Shown piece by piece: positions 26,976 through 34,292 of a stretch of 64,000 nucleotides of DNA. Position 1 is the stretch's first letter, and every line of letters starts with the position of its first letter. This DNA comes from Paraburkholderia panacisoli (GTDB lineage: Bacteria; Pseudomonadota; Gammaproteobacteria; Burkholderiales; Burkholderiaceae): positions 62,001 to 126,000 of the forward strand of contig NZ_VTUZ01000014.1 in assembly GCF_008369935.1 (NCBI RefSeq), in the 5' to 3' direction. The notes under the pieces are model-generated. The model saw only the letters and a program-made list of their open reading frames with translations, was not told where the DNA came from and searched no databases. Both the position numbers and the translations under genes were made by a program.

Positions 26976-27713
26976 TCACCTGGCCGTATATCCCCCATCG
27001 ATCGGCAAACAAACGCCGCTGATCATGGACGCCGCGTCGCTCAGCAAGAACATGATCGGCGCGGCGACTTCGGCGGATTCGGCAAAGCGCCGCAACGGAA
27101 TCGCCTGTAAAGCAGGTTCGCGTTTGGCGGGCTCGCTCCACGCCTGCACCGCCATCGGCGTCAACGTGACGGTCGGATTCACGCTGTTCACGCGGATCCC
27201 GAACGGCCCCAACTCGATGCACAGCGCACGCGTCACCGCATCGAGCGCCGCCTTCGAAGCCGAATAACTCAGATGATCGTCAAGCGCCACCAGCGCCGCC
27301 TGACTCGACACGTTCACGATACTGCCCGCGCGTTTCGCGTCGAGCATCCCGCGCGCCACGTGTTTCGCGATCAGTACCGCGCCACGCGTGTTCACCGCCA
27401 TCACGCGATCGAAGCTCGCGCCCGTGGTGTCCACCGCTCGTTCGAGCAACGCGATCCCGGCGCAATTCACGAGTCCGTCGAACACGTCGAGCGAACCCAG
27501 CGCGTCGTCGATCGCGGCTTCGTCGCTCACGTCGAGCCTTAGCGGTTCGCAGCCGGTTTCCTCGGCCAGCCGCGCGAGTTCGTTCACGTTGCGCGCCGCG
27601 GCGACGACACTCGCGCCCGCCGCGCACAACGCCTCGACCGTCGCGCGGCCAATTCCGCTGGAAGCGCCCGTCACGAGAATCGAGCGGCCGGAAAAATCAA
27701 AGGTCGTATTCAT
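26976..27713 (-). CDS. SDR oxidoreductase, L-xylulose reductase (DCXR)-like
   Basis: A classical short-chain dehydrogenase of 245 residues. The cofactor motif TGASSGIG is at residues 15-22, the active-site serine near 136 in VNVSSQ, and Y150/K154 in SYSASKAA. The C-terminal half (RVNSVNPTVTLTPMAVQAWS and the IPLRRFAE segment) resembles mammalian dicarbonyl/L-xylulose reductase and bacterial polyol SDRs as I recall them. It lies at the 3' end of a decayed polyol cluster behind a kinase remnant and an EltD-like dehydrogenase. A role in tetritol or pentitol oxidation is therefore plausible, with substrate unknown. Confidence 0.85.
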   Translation of the reverse strand: MNTTFDFSGRSILVTGASSGIGRATVEALCAAGASVVAAARNVNELARLAEETGCEPLRLDVSDEAAIDDALGSLDVFDGLVNCAGIALLERAVDTTGASFDRVMAVNTRGAVLIAKHVARGMLDAKRAGSIVNVSSQAALVALDDHLSYSASKAALDAVTRALCIELGPFGIRVNSVNPTVTLTPMAVQAWSEPAKREPALQAIPLRRFAESAEVAAPIMFLLSDAASMISGVCLPIDGGYTAR

Positions 27714-27811
27714 GATGATTGCAACCGATGGATGACCGGCTTCAGAGCCGGAGACAAGTCTGTATAAACACCGAAGCGCTATTCGTACTACGCCATCCGC
27801 AGCGCGTCGGG

Positions 27812-28078
27812 CTACGCGCGTTCGATCGACGTGACCCAGCCGCCCTGGGCCGCTTCACGCTCGATCATTCCGACGCCGACGGCCGCGAGCAACGCCGCGC
27901 CCATCGCGGCTTCCACTTCCGGTTCGATCGCATGGACCGGGTAGCCTGTGACGTCCGCGATGATCTGCATCCACAAATCCGAATGCGCGGCGCCGCCCAC
28001 CACGATCAATTCGTCGTCGAGAGATTGTGCGCCTTTGCGGGCCGCCTCGAGTCCCCGTTCACGACTGACGTTCACGAT
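27812..28078 (-). pseudogene. C-terminal remnant of an FGGY carbohydrate kinase
   Basis: About 89 residues remain, from RGLEAARKGAQ through LDDELIVVGGAAHSDLWMQI to a stop at 27812. They match only the last part of the C-terminal FGGY ATPase domain (the GG-A-S-W-Q signature and the GAALLAA helix). The N-terminal 80% is missing. The remnant begins a few bases after the stop of the EltD-like gene, so a deletion must have removed the rest. The open frame extends upstream to 28417, but there it is only the antisense or shifted frame of the dehydrogenase. Confidence 0.8.
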
Positions 28079-28083
28079 CCTGC

Positions 28084-29172
28084 TCACGCACGCGGCTTCA
28101 TCAACACCTTGATCGAATCGAGCGAGTCCGCGAGCTTGATCGCCTCGTCCCACTCTTGCAGCGAAAAGCCGTGCGTGACGATGCCCTTCGACGTGACGAG
28201 GCCGCGCGCCAGCAGATCGATGGCAATGGGATAGCAATAGGGTCCGAGGTGCGCGCCGCGCACGTCGAGTTCCTTGCGGTCGCCGATCACCGACCAGTCC
28301 AGCGTCGTATCCGCGCCGAACACCGAGAACTCGACAAAACGCCCGAGCTTGCGAATCAGCTCCATGCCCTGGTTGACGCCGATCGGCGCGCCGGTGGTTT
28401 CGATATACACGTCGCAACCGTAGCCGTCGGTGAGCGAATGGATGATCGCGAGCGCGTCGTCCTGCTGCGGATTGATCGTCACGTCCGCGCCGTACTCACG
28501 CGCGAGCGCAAGGCGCTCTTCCACGAGGTCGATTACCACCAGCTTCTTCGGCGTCTTCAGATGCGCGACTTGCGTCATCATCAAACCAAGCGGACCCGCG
28601 CCCGCAATCACCACCACATCGTCGAGTTGCACATCACCGCGATTGACCGTGTGGATCGCGCAGGCGAGCGGCTCGACGATCGCCGCGTCTTCAAGCGAGA
28701 TGCCGTCGGGAATCCTGTGCACGATTGCCGTCGGCGGAATCCGCATGTACTCGGCCATACCGCCGTCCGCGACTTCGCGTTGAAAGCCGAAGATGTTGTG
28801 CACTTCGCACATCCAGTACTGCCCGGATTTGCAATACCGGCATTTGCCGCAAGGCACGATCTGTTCCGCGATCACGCGCTCGCCCTGCTTCACACCGAAG
28901 TGTTCGGCCGCGCCCTCGCCGATCTCTTCGACGTAGCCGAAGAACTCGTGCCCCGGAATCACCGGCGCCTTCACCCACGGGCTCGGGCCGCCCCAGAACA
29001 TCTTCGCGCCCGAGTGGCACTTGCAGTCGCTCGCGCAGATGCCACACGCGGCGATGCGGATCACGAGTTCATGCGCACGGGCGCGCGGCTTCGACACCTG
29101 TTCGACGCGATAGTCTTTCGGCGCATGACAGACGATGGCGGTCATGTTCGGCTGGTCGGATTGAGTCGTCAT
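28084..29172 (-). CDS. Zinc alcohol dehydrogenase, erythritol/L-threitol dehydrogenase (EltD)-like
   Basis: A medium-chain dehydrogenase of 362 residues. Catalytic zinc ligands fit C46 with H75-E76 (GHEF) and a later acidic residue. The structural zinc cysteines are C108, C111, C114 and C122, and the NAD motif is GAGPLG. Several stretches (QIVPCGKCRYCKSGQYWMC, DVTINPQQDDALAIIHSLT and KELDVRGAHLGPYC) recall Mycobacterium erythritol/L-threitol dehydrogenase EltD. The ATG at 29172 follows AGGA. The open frame continues upstream without a stop through the remains of a permease gene, so the longer 507-codon frame is an artefact of decay. It appears intact. Confidence 0.85.
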   Translation of the reverse strand: MTTQSDQPNMTAIVCHAPKDYRVEQVSKPRARAHELVIRIAACGICASDCKCHSGAKMFWGGPSPWVKAPVIPGHEFFGYVEEIGEGAAEHFGVKQGERVIAEQIVPCGKCRYCKSGQYWMCEVHNIFGFQREVADGGMAEYMRIPPTAIVHRIPDGISLEDAAIVEPLACAIHTVNRGDVQLDDVVVIAGAGPLGLMMTQVAHLKTPKKLVVIDLVEERLALAREYGADVTINPQQDDALAIIHSLTDGYGCDVYIETTGAPIGVNQGMELIRKLGRFVEFSVFGADTTLDWSVIGDRKELDVRGAHLGPYCYPIAIDLLARGLVTSKGIVTHGFSLQEWDEAIKLADSLDSIKVLMKPRA

Positions 29173-29214
29173 TGCGTTGTCCTGCCAAGGAAGGAATGAG
29201 TGAAAAGAGAGTGG

Positions 29215-29600
29215 CTTTCTGCGGACGCGGCTGATGTAAATCGCGAGCAGAATGATTCCGCCCTTGATCACGTTCTGCACATACGGATTCACGCCGAGCA
29301 TGTTCAGGCCATTTTCAGCATGCCGAGCAACAGCGCGCCGATGATCGAGTCGCACTCGCTCGAGATCGAGGTGCCGCTCATTACCACGGCGGCGATCGCG
29401 TCGAGTTCGAAGCCGACGCCCGCGTTCCGCCGGCCGCTCATCAAACGCGCGGTCAGCACGATCGCGGCAAACGCGGAAGTCAAACCGGCGACCGTATAGA
29501 CGATCAGCTTCGCGCGCCACGCGCACGCCGGACAGACGCGTCGCCTGCTGTGCGAACACAGCGCGATACGTGTTGAAACGCGGTTGAAGTAAAACCCTGC
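29215..29600 (-). pseudogene. Frameshifted C-terminal remnant of an RbsC-type sugar ABC permease
   Basis: Reading the minus strand across three frames recovers a typical RbsC-like C-terminus. The pieces in order are AQQATRLSGV; then, in another frame, AKLIVYTVAGLTSAFAAIVL and ELDAIAAVVMSGTSIS up to LLLGMLKMA-stop; then, in a third frame, NGLNMLGVNPYVQNVIKGG and ILLAIYISR. The second shift is explained by loss of one A from an A-run at 29312-29315, since one more A restores LKNGLNML. The N-terminal two-thirds are absent. The last frame runs on into the eltD-like gene without a stop. Confidence 0.8.
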
Positions 29601-29658
29601 GGCTCACAGTCCGGCGACGGACTACGCAGTCGCGCGCTGGGTGCTGGCCAACTGCTGG

Positions 29659-30639
29659 CTAGGTGAACGGATAAGCTGCGGCGACGCCGCGCGGCAGCCC
29701 CGGCGCGAGCACGATGGCCGGCGCGTCGTCGATGCCCGCGCCACGCGCGGCGGCTTCTTCGGACGCGTCGCGGCTCGCGTCGTTCAGTTGCTGATAGCGG
29801 CGGAATTTCGACGGCGCCATGCCCTTCACCGCGAGGAACTGCCGGTTGAAATTCGACAGGTTGTTAAAGCCCGCCTTGAAGCAGATATCGGTCACGCTCA
29901 GGTCGCCGTCGGTGAGCAACTGGCATGCGAGGTTGATGCGCATCCGGTTCACGTATTGCACGAACGGCAAGCCGGTATGGCGGCGGAAATACCGTGAGAA
30001 CGCGCTGACGCTTTGACCGGCGAGCTGCGCCAGGTCCGATTCGCGCAACTCGTTAGCGAGGTTCTTGCCGATATACGACAGCACGTGATTGATGCGGGTC
30101 GACGCGAAGCCGGTCGGGTCGGCCTGATACGCGGGACTCGCGAGTGTTTCGCGGTCCTCGGCGTTCATCAGGATTTCTAACATCGACATGAACAGCACGA
30201 GCCGGCGCAACCCGCGCGCCGCCAGCAATTCCATGAACAGCGGCTGGATCGCCGCGCTGGTGCGTGCGCCGAACGACACGCCGCGGCCCGAGTCGGCCAA
30301 GAGCGCTTCGACCTGCCGCCACTCCGGAAAGCTGTCGATGCAGCTCGACACGAACTCCTGCCCGAACTGCAGGACCAGGTTGCGCTGCGCGATGGTCTCA
30401 CCTTCCGGCACGTCGCTGACCCAGTTGTGCGGCAGGTTCGGCCCGATCAACACCAGGTTGCCGGGCGCGAAGCTGCTGATGTGGTCTCCGACGAACATCT
30501 TGCCGGTGGTCGCGACGATCAGATGAATTTCGTATTCCGGATGAAAGTGCCAGCGCACCGTTCGGTACGGATAGCCATGCGACCACACCTTGAACGATTC
30601 GTCGCGGCGCACGGCCACGATTTCCAGATCGGGTTGCAC
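29659..30639 (-). CDS. AraC-family transcriptional regulator
   Basis: The protein has an N-terminal cupin-like sensor part (WHFHPEYEIHLIVATTGKMF, about residues 35-55) and a C-terminal AraC DNA-binding domain (about 200-300) with two helix-turn-helices ending in GFNNLSNFNRQFLAVKGMAPSKFR. The start is placed at GTG 30639, seven bases after GGAGG, giving MQPDLEIVAVRRDESF and 326 residues. The TTG at 30711 has no such signal. It is divergent from dalD and upstream of the decayed permease-EltD-kinase-SDR cluster. Its target could be either group; the sequence does not decide. Confidence 0.88.
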   Translation of the reverse strand: MQPDLEIVAVRRDESFKVWSHGYPYRTVRWHFHPEYEIHLIVATTGKMFVGDHISSFAPGNLVLIGPNLPHNWVSDVPEGETIAQRNLVLQFGQEFVSSCIDSFPEWRQVEALLADSGRGVSFGARTSAAIQPLFMELLAARGLRRLVLFMSMLEILMNAEDRETLASPAYQADPTGFASTRINHVLSYIGKNLANELRESDLAQLAGQSVSAFSRYFRRHTGLPFVQYVNRMRINLACQLLTDGDLSVTDICFKAGFNNLSNFNRQFLAVKGMAPSKFRRYQQLNDASRDASEEAAARGAGIDDAPAIVLAPGLPRGVAAAYPFT

Positions 30640-30785
30640 TGTCTGCCTCCATGAAGCGGCCGTCGGACCGGCCGCTGATTTTCGTCTTGTAGACCGAAAA
30701 GTAGTCTTCAAACGCGCCGGCCACCACTAAAAATGAGACCGTGGACCAATACTTTTTTGCATCGGGGTTAATCCTGACGCGTCCG

Positions 30786-30801
30786 GCGTCAAATTTGACG
30801 C
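30786..30801. promoter_or_regulatory. Perfect 16-bp palindrome in the araC-dalD intergenic region
   Basis: GCGTCAAATTTGACGC is a perfect palindrome. A second, smaller one, GACGCGTC at 30776-30783, lies next to it and shares the GACGC half. Such clustered dyads are typical of operators. It sits 147 bp upstream of the araC start and about 110 bp upstream of the dalD -35 box. The binding protein is unknown. Confidence 0.5.
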
Positions 30802-30909
30802 AATGCAATACCCACCGCGAGCCGCTTGCGAGCGCCCGCCAAGCGACCGCAAAGAGCCGGCCAACCCCCGCCACGCCGCGCTGCGCCACGAAAACCCTGG
30901 CGCGCCGCC

Positions 30910-30963
30910 TTGACTTTCGTTTCGCCGGGTACGATCATTCGCTCACATGCAGAGCAAATGCTC
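30910..30963 (+). promoter_or_regulatory. Probable dalD promoter with downstream operator
   Basis: TTGACT (30910-30915), a 17-bp spacer and GATCAT (30933-30938) form a sigma-70-like promoter. The following bases contain the perfect dyad GAGCA-AA-TGCTC at 30952-30963. The 31 bases 30933-30963 match the sorbitol operon promoter (minus strand, 41849 to 41819) at 26 positions, including GATCATTCG and GCAGAGCAA. This gives a dalD leader of about 255 nt. The SorC-type regulator encoded at 34293 is the likely ligand-controlled repressor or activator, by inference. Confidence 0.65.
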
Positions 30964-31020
30964 CATCCGAGATAAAGGCAGGCTCCGAGCCGTGCGAGCA
31001 GCTGCAACCATCATGGCACC

Positions 31021-31180
31021 GGAGTAAGCGCTAAAGCGCTAACTCGGCAACAAGGTTATGAGATGGGAGTAGGCGCTGAAGCGCTAACTCGGCAACAAGG
31101 TCATGGGATGGGAGTAAGCGCTAAAGCGCTAACTTGGCAACCAGGTCATGGGATGGGAGTAAGCGCTAAAGCGCTAACTC
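31021..31180 (+). repeat. 45-bp tandem repeat array in the dalD leader
   Basis: Three full 45-bp units start at 31021, 31066 and 31111, and a 25-bp partial unit at 31156-31180. Each begins GGAGTAAGCGCTAAAGCGCT with a few substitutions. Each unit contains an imperfect 24-bp palindrome in which GAGT and AGCGCT pair with AGCGCT and ACTC, so each can form a hairpin. The unit length is a multiple of three, and a frame from ATG 31063 runs through the repeats as MGVSAKALT-type units into dalD out of frame. The array lies between the probable promoter and the dalD ribosome-binding site. Confidence 0.9.
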
Positions 31181-31201
31181 CCATCGACACAGGAGACACA
31201 C

Positions 31202-32614
31202 ATGAACAGCGGGCAAGGCAGCGGCGCAGCCGCACACGTGATCCTGCACATCGGCGCGGGATCGTTTCATCGCGCGCATCAGGCGTGGTATCTGCATCGA
31301 TTGAACGAGGCGAAGCCGGCCGGCGAGCCGCACTGGTCGCTGACCGTCGGCAATATCCGCAGCGACATGAACGCGGTGCTCGAAGCGCTCGCCGCGCAAA
31401 ACGGCGTCTATACGCTCGAGACCGTCACGCCGCAGGGCGAGCGCGCGTACGAGACGATCCGTTCGATCGAGCGCGTGGTGCCGTGGACCGAAAACCTCGA
31501 CGCGCTGATCGAAGCGGGCGCCGATCCGGCCTGCAAGATCATCGCGTTCACCGTCACCGAAGGCGGCTACTACCTCGACGAAGACGACCGGCTCGATACC
31601 GCGAACGCCGATCTCGCCGCCGACCTCAAAGGCGGCCACACCACGATCTACGGCGCGCTGGCGGCGATTCTCGACGCGCGCATGAAACGCGAAGCGGGCC
31701 CCGTCACGCTGCAGACTTGCGACAACCTGCGCCGCAACGGCGAGCGTTTTCACGCGGGCATGAGCGAGTTTCTCGAACGGCGCGGCGCCGCCGGACTGGC
31801 GCAATGGTTCGACGACCACACCGTCTGCCCGAGTTCGATGGTCGACCGCATCACGCCGCGTCCGACGCCCGACGTGCGCGAGCGCGTCAAGACCGCGACC
31901 GGGGTCGACGACGCGTGTCCGGTGATGGGCGAAGCGTTCATCCAGTGGGTGATCGAAGACCGCTTCATCGCCGGCCGCCCAGCATGGGAGAAGGTCGGCG
32001 CCGAACTGGTCGACTCGGTGCTGCCGTACGAGGAAGCGAAGATCCGCATTCTCAACGCGACACATAGCTGCATCGCGTGGGCAGGCACGCTGGTCGGGCT
32101 GAACTACATTCACGAAGGCACGCTCGACGCGGACATTCGCCAGTTCGCATTCGACTACGTGACCGAGGACGTGATCCCATGTCTGTCGCCGAGTCCGCTC
32201 GATCTCGAACGGTATCGCGACGTGGTGCTCGAACGCTTCAGCAATCCGTATATCCAGGACACCAACCAGCGCGTCGCGGCCGACGGCTTTTCGAAGCTGC
32301 CGGGGTTCATCGCGCCGACACTGTCCGAGTGTTTCGAACGCGGCGCCACGCCCGCCGCGACGGCGGTGCTGCCCGCGCTGTTCTTCCGCTTTCTCGAACG
32401 CTGGCACGCCGGCAAGCTGCCGTATGCATATCAGGACGGCGTGATGGACGAGCGCGTCGCGCGCAGCTTCTTCGCGGCGCCCGATCCGTTGCAGGCGTTC
32501 GCCGCGGACCGTCTGCTATGGGGCAGCATGGCGCAGACCCCGGAACTGGAAGCGGCGCTCGCGGGCGCGCTCGCGCGCGTCGATGTCTGGCTCGCCAAAC
32601 GCGGCGCGGTTTGA
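31202..32614 (+). CDS. dalD: D-arabinitol 4-dehydrogenase (mannitol dehydrogenase family)
   Basis: This long-chain polyol dehydrogenase oxidises D-arabinitol to D-xylulose with NAD. The 470-residue protein belongs to the mannitol dehydrogenase family. The segments LHIGAGSFHRAHQAWYLHRL, VTEGGYYLDED, DRITPRPTP and KIRILNATHSCIAWAG closely recall Klebsiella and Ralstonia DalD. The conserved Lys-x-x-x-Asn-x-x-His catalytic pattern is seen in the last of these. AGGAGA precedes the ATG. xylB follows on the same strand and would phosphorylate the product. The leader carries a 45-bp repeat array. Mannitol or sorbitol may also be accepted. Confidence 0.9.
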   Translation: MNSGQGSGAAAHVILHIGAGSFHRAHQAWYLHRLNEAKPAGEPHWSLTVGNIRSDMNAVLEALAAQNGVYTLETVTPQGERAYETIRSIERVVPWTENLDALIEAGADPACKIIAFTVTEGGYYLDEDDRLDTANADLAADLKGGHTTIYGALAAILDARMKREAGPVTLQTCDNLRRNGERFHAGMSEFLERRGAAGLAQWFDDHTVCPSSMVDRITPRPTPDVRERVKTATGVDDACPVMGEAFIQWVIEDRFIAGRPAWEKVGAELVDSVLPYEEAKIRILNATHSCIAWAGTLVGLNYIHEGTLDADIRQFAFDYVTEDVIPCLSPSPLDLERYRDVVLERFSNPYIQDTNQRVAADGFSKLPGFIAPTLSECFERGATPAATAVLPALFFRFLERWHAGKLPYAYQDGVMDERVARSFFAAPDPLQAFAADRLLWGSMAQTPELEAALAGALARVDVWLAKRGAV

Positions 32615-32642
32615 ACACCGCACTGCGCCCTGTTTCGAATCA

Positions 32643-32679
32643 CGCGCGCTGCCAGGCTTAATGCGCATGGCAGCGCGCG
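32643..32679. other. 12-bp hairpin between dalD and xylB
   Basis: CGCGCGCTGCCA (32643-32654) pairs perfectly with TGGCAGCGCGCG (32668-32679) across a 13-nt loop, 28 bases after the dalD stop. There is no T-run. It may partly terminate or stabilise the dalD transcript and so set the dalD to xylB ratio. Confidence 0.45.
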
Positions 32680-32728
32680 GCATGTGCGGCTAAAGTAGCG
32701 CATCCCTAACGACGAAGGTTTCGCGCCC

Positions 32729-34210
32729 ATGTATCTCGGCATCGACCTCGGCACGTCCGAAGTGAAAGTTCTGCTGCTCGCCTCCGATGGACGCGTGATT
32801 GGCACCGCAGGCTCGCCCTTTACCGTTTCGCGTCCGCATCAGCGTTGGGCCGAGCAGAATCCCGAGGACTGGTGGACGGGCACGCGCGCGGCGCTCGCCG
32901 CATTGCGCGCGCGGCATCCCGACGAATTTGCGCAGATTCGCGGCATCGGCCTGTCGGGGCAGATGCACGGCGCGGTGCTGCTGGATGCCGAGGACCGCGT
33001 GCTGCGCCCCGCGATCCTGTGGAACGACATGCGCAGCGACAAGGAGTGCGCAGAACTGACCGAGCGCGCGCCGGATCTGCATAGCGTCGCCGGCAATCTG
33101 GCAATGCCGGGTTTCACCGCGCCGAAGCTGCTGTGGGTCGCGCGCCATGAACCGGAGATCTTCGCGCGAACCGCCTGCGTGCTGCTGCCGAAAGATTATT
33201 TGCGCCTGCAACTGACGGGCGGCAAGGTGTCCGATCCGTCGGATGCGGCCGGCACCTTGTGGCTCGATGTCGCCAAACGCGACTGGTCGGAGTCGCTGCT
33301 CGCCGCATGCAACATGACGCGCGCACAGATGCCGGCCCTCGCCGAAGGCAGTGCGCCGTCCGGCACGCTGCTGCCCGCAGTGGCGCGCGAATTCGGCTTG
33401 CCTGGCGACGTGGTCGTCGCGGCCGGCGGCGGCGACAACGCCACCAGCGCGATCGGCATCGGCGCGACGCAACCGGGCGACGGCTTCGTGTCGCTCGGCA
33501 CGTCGGGCGTGCTGTGCGTGGTCGGCGACAGTTTTCGGCCGAACCCGGCGTCCGCCGTGCACGCTTTCTGTCACGCGATTCCGGACCGCTGGCATCAGAT
33601 GAGCGTGGTGTTGTCGGCGGCGAGTTGTTTGCGCTGGGTCTGCAAGCTCACCTCCACCGACGAGCCGACCCTGCTCGCCGAAATCGAGGCGCTCCCCGCC
33701 GACGCGTTGACCACCGCGCCGCTATTCCTGCCGTATCTGTCCGGTGAACGCACGCCGCACAACGACCCGTATGCGCAAGGTGTGTTCTTCGGCATGAATC
33801 ACGCAACCGATCGCGCATTGCTCGGCTATGCGGTGCTCGAAGGCGTGACGCTCGCGCTCACCGACGGCCTCGACGCGCTGCGCGCGGCCGGCACTGAAGC
33901 GAAGGCGCTGTCGCTGCTCGGCGGCGGCGCGCGCAGCGATTACTGGGCGCAACTGCTGGCGGATGCGCTCGATACCGCAACCCGCAAACACGGCGGCGGC
34001 GAAACCGGCGCGGCGCTCGGCGCGGCGCGGCTCGGCTGGCTGGCTGCTGGCGGCGATCCGGCCACGGTGCTGACCAAGCCGCCAATCGAAAAGGAGTTCA
34101 CACCGAATCCGCGCCGGCATGCGGAGTTGCGCACGCGGCTCGAAACGTATCGCGCACTGTATCGTCACGTGCGGCCGCTGTTCGATCCGGCGCGAGCGCC
34201 GCTCGCCTGA
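32729..34210 (+). CDS. xylB: Xylulokinase
   Basis: XylB phosphorylates D-xylulose to D-xylulose 5-phosphate, which enters the pentose phosphate pathway. The 493-residue FGGY kinase has the N-terminal GIDLGTSEVKVLLL, the substrate-side GLSGQMHGAVLLD and LWNDMRSDKEC, and the ATP-side GGDNATSAIGIG and LLGGGARSDYWAQLLAD motifs. It lies downstream of dalD, which makes its substrate from D-arabinitol. A hairpin at 34212 separates it from the SorC-type regulator gene. Confidence 0.94.
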   Translation: MYLGIDLGTSEVKVLLLASDGRVIGTAGSPFTVSRPHQRWAEQNPEDWWTGTRAALAALRARHPDEFAQIRGIGLSGQMHGAVLLDAEDRVLRPAILWNDMRSDKECAELTERAPDLHSVAGNLAMPGFTAPKLLWVARHEPEIFARTACVLLPKDYLRLQLTGGKVSDPSDAAGTLWLDVAKRDWSESLLAACNMTRAQMPALAEGSAPSGTLLPAVAREFGLPGDVVVAAGGGDNATSAIGIGATQPGDGFVSLGTSGVLCVVGDSFRPNPASAVHAFCHAIPDRWHQMSVVLSAASCLRWVCKLTSTDEPTLLAEIEALPADALTTAPLFLPYLSGERTPHNDPYAQGVFFGMNHATDRALLGYAVLEGVTLALTDGLDALRAAGTEAKALSLLGGGARSDYWAQLLADALDTATRKHGGGETGAALGAARLGWLAAGGDPATVLTKPPIEKEFTPNPRRHAELRTRLETYRALYRHVRPLFDPARAPLA

Positions 34211-34211
34211 G

Positions 34212-34242
34212 TCAGCGGCAAACCACGGCCGGCTGCCGCTGA
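34212..34242. other. 9-bp hairpin directly after xylB
   Basis: TCAGCGGCA (34212-34220) pairs with TGCCGCTGA (34234-34242), beginning two bases after the xylB stop and 50 bases before the regulator start. There is no T-run. It may reduce read-through into the regulator gene. Confidence 0.4.
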
Positions 34243-34292
34243 GAGGCGCAGACCGGCTGTTATCATCGGCGCACTTCAAGCGAACCGTTACC

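Noticed and set aside
28079..28417. Upstream half of the 201-codon frame that contains the kinase remnant
   Set aside because: This part is a shifted frame of the intact EltD-like gene. Only the downstream 89 codons resemble FGGY kinases.
31021..31180. CRISPR array
   Set aside because: The units are directly adjacent 45-bp tandem copies with no unique spacers, and no cas genes are present.
31063..32067. 334-codon frame starting in the tandem repeats
   Set aside because: Beyond the repeats it is the +1 frame of dalD with Arg-rich composition. At most the repeat part could be a leader peptide.
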